Source: Maritimibacter sp. HL-12 (lineage in GTDB: Bacteria > Pseudomonadota > Alphaproteobacteria > Rhodobacterales > Rhodobacteraceae). From it: a stretch of DNA of 64,000 nt. Below are positions 46,210 to 55,893 of the stretch, piece after piece; within the stretch, counting starts at the first letter, position 1; each line of letters opens with the position of its first letter. Position numbers and translations under genes: made by a program. Under the pieces are notes generated by a model. That model made no database searches and had not been told where the DNA came from. It saw only the letters and a program-made list of their open reading frames with translations. The DNA is taken from positions 1,630,122 through 1,694,121 of the forward strand of contig NZ_FXBQ01000001.1 in NCBI RefSeq assembly GCF_900177545.1, read 5' to 3'.

Positions 46210-47023
46210 GCACGACCGCGGCGTCGTAGGGCGGCACGGTCGGGCCGCCGAGCGAGTGGCTGAGCGCGTTCGCCGCGTCGATCACCTGGCGCGCGCAGGT
46301 CTGAAAGGTCACCGGATCGTCGAAACGCTCAAGATGCGGAACCGTGAGTGCCGCGATCGAGTGGCCGGTGTGATCGAACACCGGCGCGGCGATGTTGACG
46401 ATGCCGCGGGCGGTGAAACTGTCGGTAACTTCGTGGCCCCGCCTGCGGATCTCGGCCAGTTCCGCCCGCAACTGGGCTTCGGTCTTGCCCTCCGGCAGCG
46501 GCACCCGGGCAAAGAGCTCGTCGAGGCGTTCCTCGTCGGTGAAAGCGAGGATCACCCGCCCCGACGACGCGCGCCAAAGCTCGATCCGCGCGCCGAGGCG
46601 GATGCTCATCACATGATGGCCGGGCGGGTCTACCTGCCCGACGATGAGAACGGCGTCGTCGCTGATGATCCCGAGATGCGCAGACTGGTTGATCTGCGCC
46701 GTGAGCTTGCGCATCAGCGGCCCCGCAAGCGCCGTCAACCGCTTGATGAGCGGGGTCTGGTGCGCCACCGCGAAGAGCTTGGTGGTGAGGGTGTAGCGGT
46801 CGGTGTCCGGGTCCTGCGCAACGTAGCCGCGCTTGATGAGCACGGCGAGCATTCGGAAGATCTCGCCAACCGAGCGATTCATCGCCCGTGCAATCTCGGA
46901 TTGGCTCAGCCCGCGTTCCTCCAGGGCGAGCAACTCGATGATATCGAGTCCCTTTTCGAGCGCGGGGGCCGAGTAGCGTGCCGATTTTCCCTCGGGGTCC
47001 AGGGTGTTCATGGGTGACTTCAT
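46196..47023 (-). CDS. IclR-family transcriptional regulator
   Basis: A 275-residue regulator with an N-terminal winged helix (SAPALEKGLDIIELLA, then GLSQSEIARAMNRSVGEIFR) and the C-terminal GAF-like effector domain. Such proteins sense a small acid and usually control adjacent catabolic genes. It is next to, and convergent with, the Gfo/Idh gene and very probably governs the divergent MaoC promoters. Start is uncertain: ATG 47023 is used here, with ATG 47011 and GTG 47041 as alternatives, none with a strong ribosome site. Confidence 0.92.
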   Translation of the reverse strand: MKSPMNTLDPEGKSARYSAPALEKGLDIIELLALEERGLSQSEIARAMNRSVGEIFRMLAVLIKRGYVAQDPDTDRYTLTTKLFAVAHQTPLIKRLTALAGPLMRKLTAQINQSAHLGIISDDAVLIVGQVDPPGHHVMSIRLGARIELWRASSGRVILAFTDEERLDELFARVPLPEGKTEAQLRAELAEIRRRGHEVTDSFTARGIVNIAAPVFDHTGHSIAALTVPHLERFDDPVTFQTCARQVIDAANALSHSLGGPTVPPYDAAVVPSRS

Positions 47024-47288
47024 GTTTCTATGGCACGACACGACCGCCAGGGCAGGATTTGTTCCGAATGATTACCCACCTCCTTGTTCGTCGTTGGGAC
47101 GAGCAATTCGCTTGCGTACCTCCACTCTAGTCTGCGATGTGCCATAGCCGCAAGCGTCGGCTTCCGCGGAGAACGTGGATCATCGCGGCACTCGAATCCC
47201 TCCATGGCTCCGGGGCAGCCCGGCCAAACCACCTCTTTTCCCCTGCGCGCAGCTATGATCAGATATCGCCATCAAGGGAGCTTTGTTC

Positions 47289-48236
47289 ATGAACCTCACC
47301 GGCCCGTTCTATGCCTTGGTCGCGTTCGCGATCTTTGCCACGCATGACGTGGTGATCAAGGTTCTGGGGGCAAGCTACTCACCCTTCCAGATCATCTTTT
47401 TCTCGACCATCTTTTCCTTTCCCCTGATCACATTCATGCTGATGCGCGACCCCACCGAGGGCAATCTTCGGCCGGTGCACCCGTGGTGGACGCTGACGCG
47501 AACCGGCTCGGCTGTGATCGCCGGGTTCTCGGCCTTCTATGCCTTCTCGGTCCTGCCGCTGGCGCAGGTCTACGTGATGATCTTCGCTTCGCCGCTGCTG
47601 ATCACCCTGATGGCGATCCCCATTCTCGGCGAGAGGGTGGGCGTGCATCGGCTGCTCGCCGTGCTTGTCGGGTTGATCGGTGTGTTCGTGGTGCTGCGCC
47701 CCGGCTCGGCCGAGCTTGGGCTTGCACATCTGGCGGCGCTGGGCACCGCGGTGTTCGGCGCGCTGGCCTCGGTGATCGTGCGCAAGATCGGGCGCGAGGA
47801 GCGCACGGCTGTGCTGATGCTCTACCCGATGGCGGCGAACTTCGTCGTGATGGGGGCGCTGCTCGGCTTCGTCTACGAGCCGATGCCGGTGGCCCACCTT
47901 GGAGGGATGGGGCTGATCTCGGTGCTCGCGTTCGTCGCGGGGCTCCTGTTGATCGCGGCCTACCGGGACGGTGACGCGGCGATCGTGGCGCCGATGCAGT
48001 ATTCGCAGATCGTCTGGGCGACGATTTTCGGCTACGTCCTGTTTGGCGAAACGGTGGATCTGGCCACCGTGATCGGGACCGGGATCATCATTGCCAGCGG
48101 GATCTACATCGTTGTGCGGGAGCGTCGGCTCGGGGCTTTGTCGAACACGCCGGTCTTGCGCACAAGGTCGCGCGGCGCGACGGCAGCGAGTTTCCGGATT
48201 TCACCCCTGCTCAGAAGGATGCGGCAGCGCCGATAG
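47289..48236 (+). CDS. DMT-family (EamA) transporter
   Basis: A 315-residue inner-membrane protein of about ten helices with two EamA repeats. Typical parts are the start LTGPFYALVAFAIFATHDVV, VYVMIFASPLLITLMAIPIL with GERVG, and ATIFGYVLFGETVDLATVIG in the second repeat. Drug/metabolite transporters usually export amino acids, nucleotide-like compounds or drugs; the substrate is unknown. ATG 47289 has GGGAG 10-14 nt upstream. It stands alone, 265 bp from the IclR start region. Confidence 0.92.
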   Translation: MNLTGPFYALVAFAIFATHDVVIKVLGASYSPFQIIFFSTIFSFPLITFMLMRDPTEGNLRPVHPWWTLTRTGSAVIAGFSAFYAFSVLPLAQVYVMIFASPLLITLMAIPILGERVGVHRLLAVLVGLIGVFVVLRPGSAELGLAHLAALGTAVFGALASVIVRKIGREERTAVLMLYPMAANFVVMGALLGFVYEPMPVAHLGGMGLISVLAFVAGLLLIAAYRDGDAAIVAPMQYSQIVWATIFGYVLFGETVDLATVIGTGIIIASGIYIVVRERRLGALSNTPVLRTRSRGATAASFRISPLLRRMRQRR

Positions 48237-48281
48237 GCCCTTGCCAAGCCCTGCAAGCTGGGCTATCCCGCGCGCCACGGT

Positions 48282-48358
48282 CGGAGTGTAGCTCAGCCTG
48301 GTAGAGCACTGTCTTCGGGAGGCAGGGGTCGGAGGTTCGAATCCTCTCACTCCGACCA
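48282..48358 (+). tRNA. tRNA-Pro (anticodon CGG)
   Basis: The acceptor stem CGGAGTG pairs with CACTCCG, followed by discriminator A and encoded CCA. The anticodon stem CTGTC/GGCAG holds loop TTCGGGA with anticodon CGG, reading the codon CCG. The T-loop TTCGAAT and the D-arm GCTCAGCCTGGTAGAGC are canonical. Length is 77 nt including CCA. No integrase or repeat of its 3' end is seen downstream. Confidence 0.97.
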
Positions 48359-48436
48359 GTTTTCAAGGATTTCCCCGCAATCCAGGTGGCACCGGATGGT
48401 CCTTTTCCGGTTAACTTGCTGTCAACCCGGTGGGCC

Positions 48437-48616
48437 TCAGAAGTCGATCGCGAGGCCCTTCTTTTCCCAATCTCCATAACGAACCGGCTCGGGCCCATCG
48501 CGCCCGCCGTATTCCTTTGGCAAGGCGGCAGCCTTGGCGGCTTTGCGGCGCTCCTCGGCCTCGGCCAGGGCGCGCACCGCTTCGGGTGGCAATTTGCGCT
48601 CGTCGGTCTTGCTCAT
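48437..48616 (-). CDS. Succinate dehydrogenase assembly factor 4-like (DUF1674)
   Basis: A 59-residue protein whose C-terminus GGRDGPEPVRYGDWEKKGLA followed by IDF matches the DUF1674/SdhAF4 motif (GPEPTRYGDWE-x-KG). The family assists flavinylated SdhA during complex II assembly. The start is ATG 48616, preceded by GGAAGAG. A further in-frame GTG is immediately upstream. It is convergent with tRNA-Pro and divergent from rsmB. No sdh genes are nearby. Confidence 0.88.
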   Translation of the reverse strand: MSKTDERKLPPEAVRALAEAEERRKAAKAAALPKEYGGRDGPEPVRYGDWEKKGLAIDF

Positions 48617-48681
48617 CACGCTCTTCCTTGTGCTCCCGGCATGATATAGGCCCGGGCGCGAAGAATGGCAAAGGAGTGCCG

Positions 48682-49953
48682 ATGGTGAGCGATGCGATCC
48701 GGCCGCGCAAGGTGGCGCTTGATCTGATGTGCGATGTGCTCGACGAGCACAGGCTTATGTCGGAAGTGCTTGCACGCCGCGTTGCCGAGCTTCCGGCGCC
48801 CGACCGGGCCCGGGCCCAGCGGCTCGTCACCACCGCGCTGCGCGTGCTCGACCGCGCCGATCGGATGCTCGGACCGCACCTGAAAAAGCGCCCGCCCGCC
48901 CGGGTGCTAAACCTGTTGCGGCTTGGCGTGGCGGAAATCTGCGAGGAAGGTGCCGCGCCCCACGGCGTGGTGAACGCCTGCGTGGAAATCGCCCGCGCCG
49001 GGCGCAATACCACCAGCATGGCCGGGTTGGTCAACGCGGTGCTGCGCAAGGTCGCGGACGACGCCGGAAAGTGGCCGGCGCTACCTGTGCCGCGCCTGCC
49101 GAAATGGCTGCGAAAGCCGCTGATCGACGACTACGGCAAACCTGCCGTCGAAGCGATGGAGGCGGCGCACAATGCTGGTGCACCGCTTGACCTGACCGCC
49201 AAGGCGGATGCCGAAGCACTGGCCGCGCGCCTTGGAGGTATCCTGTTGCCAACCGGATCGGTGCGACTGGAGGGGCAAAGCCAGGTTTCGGCGCTGCCCG
49301 GATTTGACGAAGGCGACTGGTGGGTGCAGGACGCCGCCGCCGCGATCCCGGCGCAGGTGCTCGATCCAAGGCCGGGCGAGCGGGTGCTCGACCTCTGCGC
49401 CGCCCCGGGCGGCAAGACCATGCAGCTCGCCGCCGCCGGGGCCAAGGTAACCGCGGTCGATATCTCTGCCCCGCGAATGGCACGGGTCGAGGAAAACCTT
49501 GCCCGCGTCGGGCTTGCGGCCGAGGTGGTTGCCGCCGATGCGCTGACCTACGAAGGCGGCCCGTTCGATGCGGTTCTGCTCGACGCTCCGTGCTCGGCGA
49601 CCGGCACGATCCGAAGGCACCCCGATCTGCCATATGCCAAGGATGGCGGCGGCTTTCCGGCCCTTTTCGAACTCCAGGCCCGGTTGATCGACCGCGCCCT
49701 CGCCTTGCTCAAGCCCGGCGGGCGGTTGGTCTATTGCACCTGTTCGCTGCTGATCGACGAGGGCGAGGAACAGCTACGCGACGCACTCGACCGGCACCCC
49801 GGGCTCACCGTCGACCGCGCGGCGCTGGCCCGCCCGGGGATCGAGCCGGACTGGATCGGCCCCGAAGGCGGGTTGCGGCTACGCCCGGATTTCTGGGGCG
49901 ACCGGGGCGGGATGGATGGCTTCTTCATCGCCAGCCTTTTCAAGCCGCAATAG
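48682..49953 (+). CDS. rsmB: 16S rRNA m5C967 methyltransferase RsmB
   Basis: A 423-residue NOL1/NOP2/Sun-family enzyme. Residues 1-130 form the NusB-like RNA-binding domain, the rest the SAM-dependent methyltransferase. VLDLCAAPGGKT binds SAM, VLLDAPCSATGT holds one of the two catalytic Cys, and RLVYCTCSLL the other. It methylates C967 of 16S rRNA. AAGGAG precedes ATG 48682. A heparinase-like gene follows on the same strand after 84 bp. Confidence 0.93.
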   Translation: MVSDAIRPRKVALDLMCDVLDEHRLMSEVLARRVAELPAPDRARAQRLVTTALRVLDRADRMLGPHLKKRPPARVLNLLRLGVAEICEEGAAPHGVVNACVEIARAGRNTTSMAGLVNAVLRKVADDAGKWPALPVPRLPKWLRKPLIDDYGKPAVEAMEAAHNAGAPLDLTAKADAEALAARLGGILLPTGSVRLEGQSQVSALPGFDEGDWWVQDAAAAIPAQVLDPRPGERVLDLCAAPGGKTMQLAAAGAKVTAVDISAPRMARVEENLARVGLAAEVVAADALTYEGGPFDAVLLDAPCSATGTIRRHPDLPYAKDGGGFPALFELQARLIDRALALLKPGGRLVYCTCSLLIDEGEEQLRDALDRHPGLTVDRAALARPGIEPDWIGPEGGLRLRPDFWGDRGGMDGFFIASLFKPQ

Positions 49954-50037
49954 GCGATGACTTGAGCCGCCCCCGCGGTTATGATGCGGGCCAAGACCCC
50001 GCCAAGGGGCGGAAGGAAACCGAGCCGAGGCAGTTCT

Positions 50038-51795
50038 GTGCCGCACCGAGAATCATGGCCCGTGCGAAAGACGCGCTGGATGAACCGCTGGCACGCCCGC
50101 CGCGCGGCCCGCGCCCGGACTCCAACCGGCTTTGTCTCGCAGCCCGAACCGCGCTCGATCGGCAGTTTTGCCAAGGGCAAACAGCTGGTTGCGGGAAACC
50201 TGCTGTTTGCCGGGCACCTCCTGGAAGCGAAGAAGGGATCGGTCTGGGCGCTGGAGCCGCCTGGAGCCGCCTTTGCCGAGGTGCTGCACGGGTTTGGCTG
50301 GCTCGACGATCTTGCAGCCCTTGGCGATCATGCCGCCCGGGGCAAGGCACAGGACTGGACCTTCGACTGGATCGAACGATTCGGCGGAGGCAAGGGTCCG
50401 GGATGGACCCCCGACCTTACCGGACGACGTCTCATTCGCTGGATCAATCACGCCCTTTTGCTGCTCTCGGGGCAGGAAAGCGAAGCGCACGAGGCGTTCT
50501 ATCGCTCGCTTGGGCAACAGACGCTGTTTCTGGCCCGCCGCTGGCCCGCCGCTTCGCCCGGCTTGCCCCGCTTCGAAGCACTGACCGGCCTGATCTATTC
50601 CGGGCTTTCGCTCACCGGCATGGAAGCACACGTAGAGGCCGCGACGCGCGGACTGGCGCGGGAATGCCGGGACCAGATCGACGCGGAGGGGGGTATCCCG
50701 ACGCGTAACCCCGAGGAACTGCTGGAGATTTTCACATTGCTCAACTGGGCCGCGCTGGCGCTTGCGGAAAGCGGGCGGATGGCCCGGCCCGAGCATATCG
50801 CGGCAATCGAGCGCATCGCCCCGACGTTGCGCGCCCTGCGCCACGCCGATGGCGGGCTTGCCCGGTTTCACGGTGGTGGACGCGGCACCGAGGGGCGGCT
50901 TGATCAGGCGTTGGCCACCTCCGGTGTGCGCGCCAGCACGAATGCCGGGCTCGCCATGGGGTTTGCCCGGCTGCACGGCGGGCGCACCACGCTGATCATG
51001 GACGCCGCCGCGCCGCCACGGGGCGACGCCTCCGCCAACGGGCACGCCTCGACGCTGGCCATCGAGATCACCTCCGGACGCCGGCCGTTGATCGTGAGTT
51101 GCGGCTCGGGGGCGGAATTTGGCGAGGCGTGGCGCAAGGCTGGCCGGGCCACGCCCTCGCACTCGGTGCTTGGCATCGACGGCGTGTCCTCGTCGCGGCT
51201 TGCCTCGCCGCAACGTAGCGGCGGGGGTGAGCGTGCGCTTCTGGAGCGGGGGCCGAGCGCAGTGCGCGTTCAGGAAATCGAGGGCGAAGGCGTTTTCGGG
51301 ATCGTGGCGGGGCATGATGGCTACGTTGCCAGCCACGGGCTGGAATACACGCGGCGGCTGGAACTGACCGTCGATGGCCGCATGCTGCTTGGCGAGGAAA
51401 CCCTTTCCGCCGTTTCCGATGCGGAGCAGGAGATCTTTCGTGCCGCGCTCGACAGAACCGGGCTTGTCGGCATCCGCTTCGCCCTGCGCTTCCATCTTCA
51501 CCCCGACGTGGACGCGGCGATCGACCTTGGCGGCACCGCCATTTCGATGGCCCTCAAATCTGGTGAAATCTGGGTGATGCGCTACGAAGGTGCCGCCAAT
51601 CTTTCGCTCGAACCCGGCGTTTTCCTCGAAAAAGGTCGCCTGAAGCCGCGTGCGGCAAAACAGGTGGTTCTCTCCGGCGTCGCTTTAGACTATGCGACGC
51701 GCATCCGCTGGTCGCTCGCCAAGGCGCAGGACACCCCGGTTGGGTTGCGTGATCTGGTGCGGGACGAGCCGAGCGGGCTGCCAGAAGACACCTGA
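50038..51795 (+). CDS. Heparinase II/III-family protein
   Basis: A protein of about 585 residues. An N-terminal alpha-rich toroid ([36 protein letters not shown]) is followed by a C-terminal beta-sandwich lyase domain (from about residue 310). Members are polysaccharide lyases or hydrolases. The protein has no signal peptide, yet it sits in the rsmB-purH housekeeping cluster in many Rhodobacterales, so an extracellular lyase role is doubtful. GTG 50038 has GAGG 7 nt upstream; ATG 50080 is an alternative. The stop is 10 bp before purH. Confidence 0.85.
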   Translation: MPHRESWPVRKTRWMNRWHARRAARARTPTGFVSQPEPRSIGSFAKGKQLVAGNLLFAGHLLEAKKGSVWALEPPGAAFAEVLHGFGWLDDLAALGDHAARGKAQDWTFDWIERFGGGKGPGWTPDLTGRRLIRWINHALLLLSGQESEAHEAFYRSLGQQTLFLARRWPAASPGLPRFEALTGLIYSGLSLTGMEAHVEAATRGLARECRDQIDAEGGIPTRNPEELLEIFTLLNWAALALAESGRMARPEHIAAIERIAPTLRALRHADGGLARFHGGGRGTEGRLDQALATSGVRASTNAGLAMGFARLHGGRTTLIMDAAAPPRGDASANGHASTLAIEITSGRRPLIVSCGSGAEFGEAWRKAGRATPSHSVLGIDGVSSSRLASPQRSGGGERALLERGPSAVRVQEIEGEGVFGIVAGHDGYVASHGLEYTRRLELTVDGRMLLGEETLSAVSDAEQEIFRAALDRTGLVGIRFALRFHLHPDVDAAIDLGGTAISMALKSGEIWVMRYEGAANLSLEPGVFLEKGRLKPRAAKQVVLSGVALDYATRIRWSLAKAQDTPVGLRDLVRDEPSGLPEDT

Positions 51796-51805
51796 GGGAT
51801 CTTAC

Positions 51806-53395
51806 ATGACCGACCAGACTCGCGTGCGACGTGCGCTGATTTCCGTTTCCGACAAAACCGGGCTTGCCGATCTGGGTCAGTCGCTGGAGGCGCGTGGGGT
51901 CGAGATCCTCTCCACCGGTGGCACCGCCAAGGCCCTGCGCGACGCAGGTGTGACCGTGCGCGACGTGGCAGACGTGACGGGCTTTCCCGAGATGATGGAC
52001 GGGCGGGTGAAAACGCTGCACCCGATGGTGCATGGCGGGCTCCTGGCGCTGCGCGACAACGCCGAGCATGTCGCCGCGATGGAAGCGCACGGGATCGGTG
52101 CGATCGACCTCCTCGTGGTGAACCTCTACCCGTTCGAGGCGGCGCTCGCACGCGGGGCGGATTACGACGAGATGATCGAGAACATCGACATCGGCGGCCC
52201 GGCGATGATCCGCGCGGCGGCCAAGAACCATGCCTTCGTCACCACCATCGTCGACGTCGAGGATTACGGCAAACTGCTCGGAGACATGGACCAGCACGAC
52301 GGCGCAACCTGCCCGCGGTTTCGCAGGAAGATGGCGCAGGTCGCCTTTGCCCGCACCGGGGCCTATGACGCAGCCGTGTCGAACTGGCTGGCCGACGCAC
52401 TCGAGATTGCCGCGCCGCGCCGCCGGGTGGTGGCTGGCAAACTCGCGCAAACCCTGCGCTACGGCGAGAACCCGCACCAGCAGGCGGCCTTCTATACCGA
52501 TGGCAGCGGGCGCCCCGGCGTGGCGACCGCCGTGCAGCACCAGGGCAAGGAATTGTCCTACAACAACATCAACGACACCGACGCGGCTTTCGAGCTGGTG
52601 GCCGAGTTCGACCCCGCCGATGGCCCCGCCGTTGCGATCATCAAGCACGCCAACCCTTCCGGCGTGGCGCGCGGAGCGACCTTGCTCGAAGCCTACCGGA
52701 AGGCCTTCGACTGTGACCGCACGTCGGCTTTCGGCGGCATCGTGGCCCTGAACCAGCCGCTTGACGGCGAAACCGCGCGGGCGATTGCCGAGATCTTCAC
52801 CGAGGTGGTGATCGCGCCCGGTGCGAGCGCCGAGGCGATGGAAGTGTTCGCCGCGAAGAAGAACCTGCGCCTGCTCACCACCGAAGCCCTGCCCGATCCG
52901 CGCGTGGGCGGGATGACGGTGCGGCAGGTGTCTGGCGGGCAGCTTTTCCAGAACAAGGACAACGGCTTCATCGGCCGTGACGATCTGAAGGTCGTCACGA
53001 AAATAGCGCCGACGGAAGCGCAACTGGACGATCTGTTGTTTGCCTGGAAAGTGGCCAAGCACGTGAAGTCGAACGCCATCGTCTACGTCAAGGGCCTCGC
53101 CACCGTGGGCGTTGGCGCGGGCCAGATGAGCCGGCTGGATTCGGCCAATATCGCCGCGATCAAGGCCGGTCGGATGGCAACCGAACTGGGGTTGGATGAA
53201 AGCCCGGCGATCGGCTCGGCGGTGGCCTCGGATGCATTCTTCCCTTTCCCCGACGGGCTGATGGAAGCGGCGGCGGCAGGTGCCTCCTGCGTGATCCAGC
53301 CCGGCGGTTCGATGCGGGATGACGAGGTGATCGCGGCAGCCGACGAAGCCGGTCTGGCCATGGTCTTCACCGGCATGCGGCATTTCCGACACTGA
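51806..53395 (+). CDS. purH: Bifunctional AICAR transformylase/IMP cyclohydrolase
   Basis: A 529-residue PurH, which formylates AICAR and closes the ring to IMP, the last two steps of de novo purine synthesis. [20 protein letters not shown] opens the cyclohydrolase (MGS-like) domain with [23 protein letters not shown] and [12 protein letters not shown] mark the transformylase domain, and the family ending TGMRHFRH is intact. ATG 51806 is the standard start. lspA follows 1 bp after the stop. Confidence 0.98.
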   Translation: MTDQTRVRRALISVSDKTGLADLGQSLEARGVEILSTGGTAKALRDAGVTVRDVADVTGFPEMMDGRVKTLHPMVHGGLLALRDNAEHVAAMEAHGIGAIDLLVVNLYPFEAALARGADYDEMIENIDIGGPAMIRAAAKNHAFVTTIVDVEDYGKLLGDMDQHDGATCPRFRRKMAQVAFARTGAYDAAVSNWLADALEIAAPRRRVVAGKLAQTLRYGENPHQQAAFYTDGSGRPGVATAVQHQGKELSYNNINDTDAAFELVAEFDPADGPAVAIIKHANPSGVARGATLLEAYRKAFDCDRTSAFGGIVALNQPLDGETARAIAEIFTEVVIAPGASAEAMEVFAAKKNLRLLTTEALPDPRVGGMTVRQVSGGQLFQNKDNGFIGRDDLKVVTKIAPTEAQLDDLLFAWKVAKHVKSNAIVYVKGLATVGVGAGQMSRLDSANIAAIKAGRMATELGLDESPAIGSAVASDAFFPFPDGLMEAAAAGASCVIQPGGSMRDDEVIAAADEAGLAMVFTGMRHFRH

Positions 53396-53396
53396 T

Positions 53397-53876
53397 ATGC
53401 GCTGGATGATCACCACCGCGGCGACCATCATCGCTCTCGACCAGATCAGCAAGGTCTGGATCGTGCATTTGCTCGACCTGAAGTCGCGGTTGCAGATCGA
53501 CGTTCTGCCGCCCTACCTCACCTTCCGCATGGCATGGAACCGCGGCGTGAACTTCGGCCTCGGGGCCTCCGACAGCGACGTGATGCGCTGGGTTCTCATC
53601 GCCGTGGCGCTGGCGATCTCCGCCTGGGTCGTCTGGTGGGTGCGCAAGGAGGCCATGGGTCGGCTCGGGCAGGTTTTTGCCGGCCTCCTCCTTGGCGGGG
53701 CGATCGGCAACGTGATCGACCGGTTGATTTACGGCGCGGTCGCGGATTTTCTCAACATGTCATGCTGTGGCTTCCACAATCCATGGTCATTCAACATCGC
53801 GGATGCGGCGATCTTCGCGGGCGCGATCGGCCTCGTGTTGTTCGCGGGCGAAAAAACCGACCCAAAGACCCCGTGA
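53397..53876 (+). CDS. lspA: Lipoprotein signal peptidase (signal peptidase II)
   Basis: A 159-residue four-helix membrane aspartyl protease that cleaves prolipoprotein signal peptides. Catalytic Asp residues are in GNVIDRL and in FNIADAAIF. The conserved N-terminal Asp region DQISKVWIV and [10 protein letters not shown] (the family's N-x-G-x-x-F) are present. It begins just after purH and runs into the DUF3035 lipoprotein gene, whose product is a likely substrate. Confidence 0.97.
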   Translation: MRWMITTAATIIALDQISKVWIVHLLDLKSRLQIDVLPPYLTFRMAWNRGVNFGLGASDSDVMRWVLIAVALAISAWVVWWVRKEAMGRLGQVFAGLLLGGAIGNVIDRLIYGAVADFLNMSCCGFHNPWSFNIADAAIFAGAIGLVLFAGEKTDPKTP

Positions 53877-53931
53877 CGCGCCGAATCTTATGCGGTAAAG
53901 AGGAGGCGAAGCTCGGGTGAAGGAGACGTCC

Positions 53932-54465
53932 ATGCGGGGCACGTTCGGCAAAACTGTCTTGGCGATTGCCGGGCTGGCGGTGCTGGTTGCCTGCGAGAGC
54001 GACCAGCCGGAGTTGATGAATATCAAGTCCGATACGCCCGATGAATTTCGCATCCTGCCGACCAAGCCGCTGGAAGCCCCCGAGGATTATGCCGCGCTGC
54101 CAGAACCGACGCCGGGCGGCACGAACCTTGTTGACCCCAACCCACGTGCCGATGCGGTGGCCGCGCTCGGCGGCAACCCCGACCGATTGGATCGCGGGCA
54201 GATCTTCGCCGGCGAGCAGGCGCTGATATCGCATGCCGGGCGTTACGGCGTTTCGGCCAACATTCGCGAGACGCTGGCCGAGGAAGACCTCGCCTGGCGG
54301 CGCGACAATAACGGCCGCATCCTCGAGCGGCTGTTCAACGTGAACGTCTATTATTCGAGCTACAAGCCGATGTCGCTCGATCAGCACGTCGAACTTGACC
54401 GGCTGCGCAGCGCCGGGGTCTGGACCCCGTCGGCCCCGCCCGATCCCCAGATCAAGGTCGAATAA
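53932..54465 (+). CDS. DUF3035 lipoprotein
   Basis: A 177-residue predicted lipoprotein. The signal sequence ends in LAVLVAC, a lipobox for LspA processing and lipidation at Cys. The remainder has conserved-looking EFRILPTKPLEAPEDYAALP and is acidic, matching the DUF3035 group of Rhodobacterales. Function is unknown. ATG 53932 has GGAG upstream; a GTG at 53917 is an alternative. It sits between lspA and the M16 pair, hinting at a cell-envelope role. Confidence 0.82.
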   Translation: MRGTFGKTVLAIAGLAVLVACESDQPELMNIKSDTPDEFRILPTKPLEAPEDYAALPEPTPGGTNLVDPNPRADAVAALGGNPDRLDRGQIFAGEQALISHAGRYGVSANIRETLAEEDLAWRRDNNGRILERLFNVNVYYSSYKPMSLDQHVELDRLRSAGVWTPSAPPDPQIKVE

Positions 54466-54555
54466 CGCGGGCCTCCACTCCGTTCACTTCCCCGCGTGGG
54501 GGCCTTGCCCCGGCACGGGGAACGTCTAGCTTGCCTCTTGATCGGAGGACAAACC

Positions 54556-55893
54556 ATGCGCGCCTTGCTCGTTGCCATTCTTGCCCTGTTCCTGGCTCTT
54601 CCCGCGCAGGCGGCGGAGCAGGTGACGGGTTTCACCCTCGACAACGGCATGGAGGTGGTGGTGATCGAGGATCACCGCGCGCCGGTTGTCGTGCACATGG
54701 TCTGGTACCGCATCGGCGCGGCGGATGAGCCGCCCGGCAAATCGGGCATCGCGCATTTTCTCGAACACCTGATGTTCAAAGGCACCGAGAGCCGCGCATC
54801 GGGGGAGTTCTCGCGGGTGGTCGAGGCCAATGGCGGCTCCGACAATGCCTTCACCTCCTACGATTACACCGCCTACTTCCAGCGCGTTGCCGCCGACCGG
54901 CTCGGGCTGATGATGGAGATGGAAGCCGACCGGATGCGCAACCTCGTGCTTGCGCCCGAGGCGGTGGATACCGAGCGCGAAGTGATCCTCGAAGAGCGCG
55001 CCTCGCGGATCGATAATGACCCCTCTGCGCTGTTCCGTGAAGAATTGCGCGCGACGCAGTATCGCAACCATCCTTACGGCATTCCGATCATCGGCTGGCG
55101 ACACGAGATGGAAGCGCTTTCGCGCGAGGATGCGCTGGCTGCCTATGATCGCTTCTACGCACCCAACAACGCGATCCTGATCGTCGCGGGCGACGTGACG
55201 CCGGACGAGGTGCGCAAGCTGGCCAAACAGCATTACGGCCCCCTTGCGCCTTCTGACGGGATCGCCCCCCGGGATCGCCCGCAGGAACCCCCGTCGCGGG
55301 GCGAGCGGCGTCTGGAAATGAGCGATCCGCGCGTGGCCCAACCCTCGCTTGTGCGCACCTACCTCGCGCCCGCGCGCCGCTCCGGGGCGCAGGAAGAGGC
55401 GGCAGCACTGACATTTCTCGCGCAGTTGCTTGGTGGGTCGGGAGCCACTTCCGTCCTCGGAAATGCGCTCGAATTCGAAAACAATACAGCGGTCTACACG
55501 AGCGCGGGCTATGGTGCGACGTCGCTCGATGACAGCACGTTTTCCTTCGTCGTGGTGCCTGCCGAGGGCGTGAGCCTCGAACAGGCGGAGGCCGCGCTCG
55601 ACGCGGCGCTTGAGGACTTCATGGAAACCGGGCCGGACCCCGACAGGTTCGAGCGGATCAAGATGCAGGTCCGGGCGTCCGAGATCTATGCGCTGGACGA
55701 TGTGGGCAACCTCGCCAACCGCTACGGCCGCGCGCTGACGAGCGGGTTGACCATTGCCGATGTGCAGGCTTGGCCCGAGGTGTTGCAGGCCGTCACGCCC
55801 GAAGACGTGATGGAAGCCGCCGCGAAGGTGCTCGACAGGCCCAGCGCGGTGACAGGTTGGCTGTCGCCGGATGTTGAGGAGGACGCGCAATGA
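54556..55893 (+). CDS. M16 zinc peptidase, catalytic subunit
   Basis: A 445-residue insulinase-family peptidase with a signal peptide (MRALLVAILALFLALPAQA). The inverted zinc motif HFLEH is at about residue 72, with GSDNAFTSYDYTAYF and downstream Glu residues (EVILEERAS) completing the site. It should act in the periplasm as the catalytic half of a PqqL/processing-peptidase-like pair. ATG 54556 follows GGAGG. The stop overlaps the next gene's start (ATGA). Confidence 0.94.
   Translation: MRALLVAILALFLALPAQAAEQVTGFTLDNGMEVVVIEDHRAPVVVHMVWYRIGAADEPPGKSGIAHFLEHLMFKGTESRASGEFSRVVEANGGSDNAFTSYDYTAYFQRVAADRLGLMMEMEADRMRNLVLAPEAVDTEREVILEERASRIDNDPSALFREELRATQYRNHPYGIPIIGWRHEMEALSREDALAAYDRFYAPNNAILIVAGDVTPDEVRKLAKQHYGPLAPSDGIAPRDRPQEPPSRGERRLEMSDPRVAQPSLVRTYLAPARRSGAQEEAAALTFLAQLLGGSGATSVLGNALEFENNTAVYTSAGYGATSLDDSTFSFVVVPAEGVSLEQAEAALDAALEDFMETGPDPDRFERIKMQVRASEIYALDDVGNLANRYGRALTSGLTIADVQAWPEVLQAVTPEDVMEAAAKVLDRPSAVTGWLSPDVEEDAQ

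Noticed and set aside
48282-48358. tRNA-Pro as an integration site
   Set aside because: No copy of its 3' end and no integrase occur nearby; flanking genes are core genes of normal composition.
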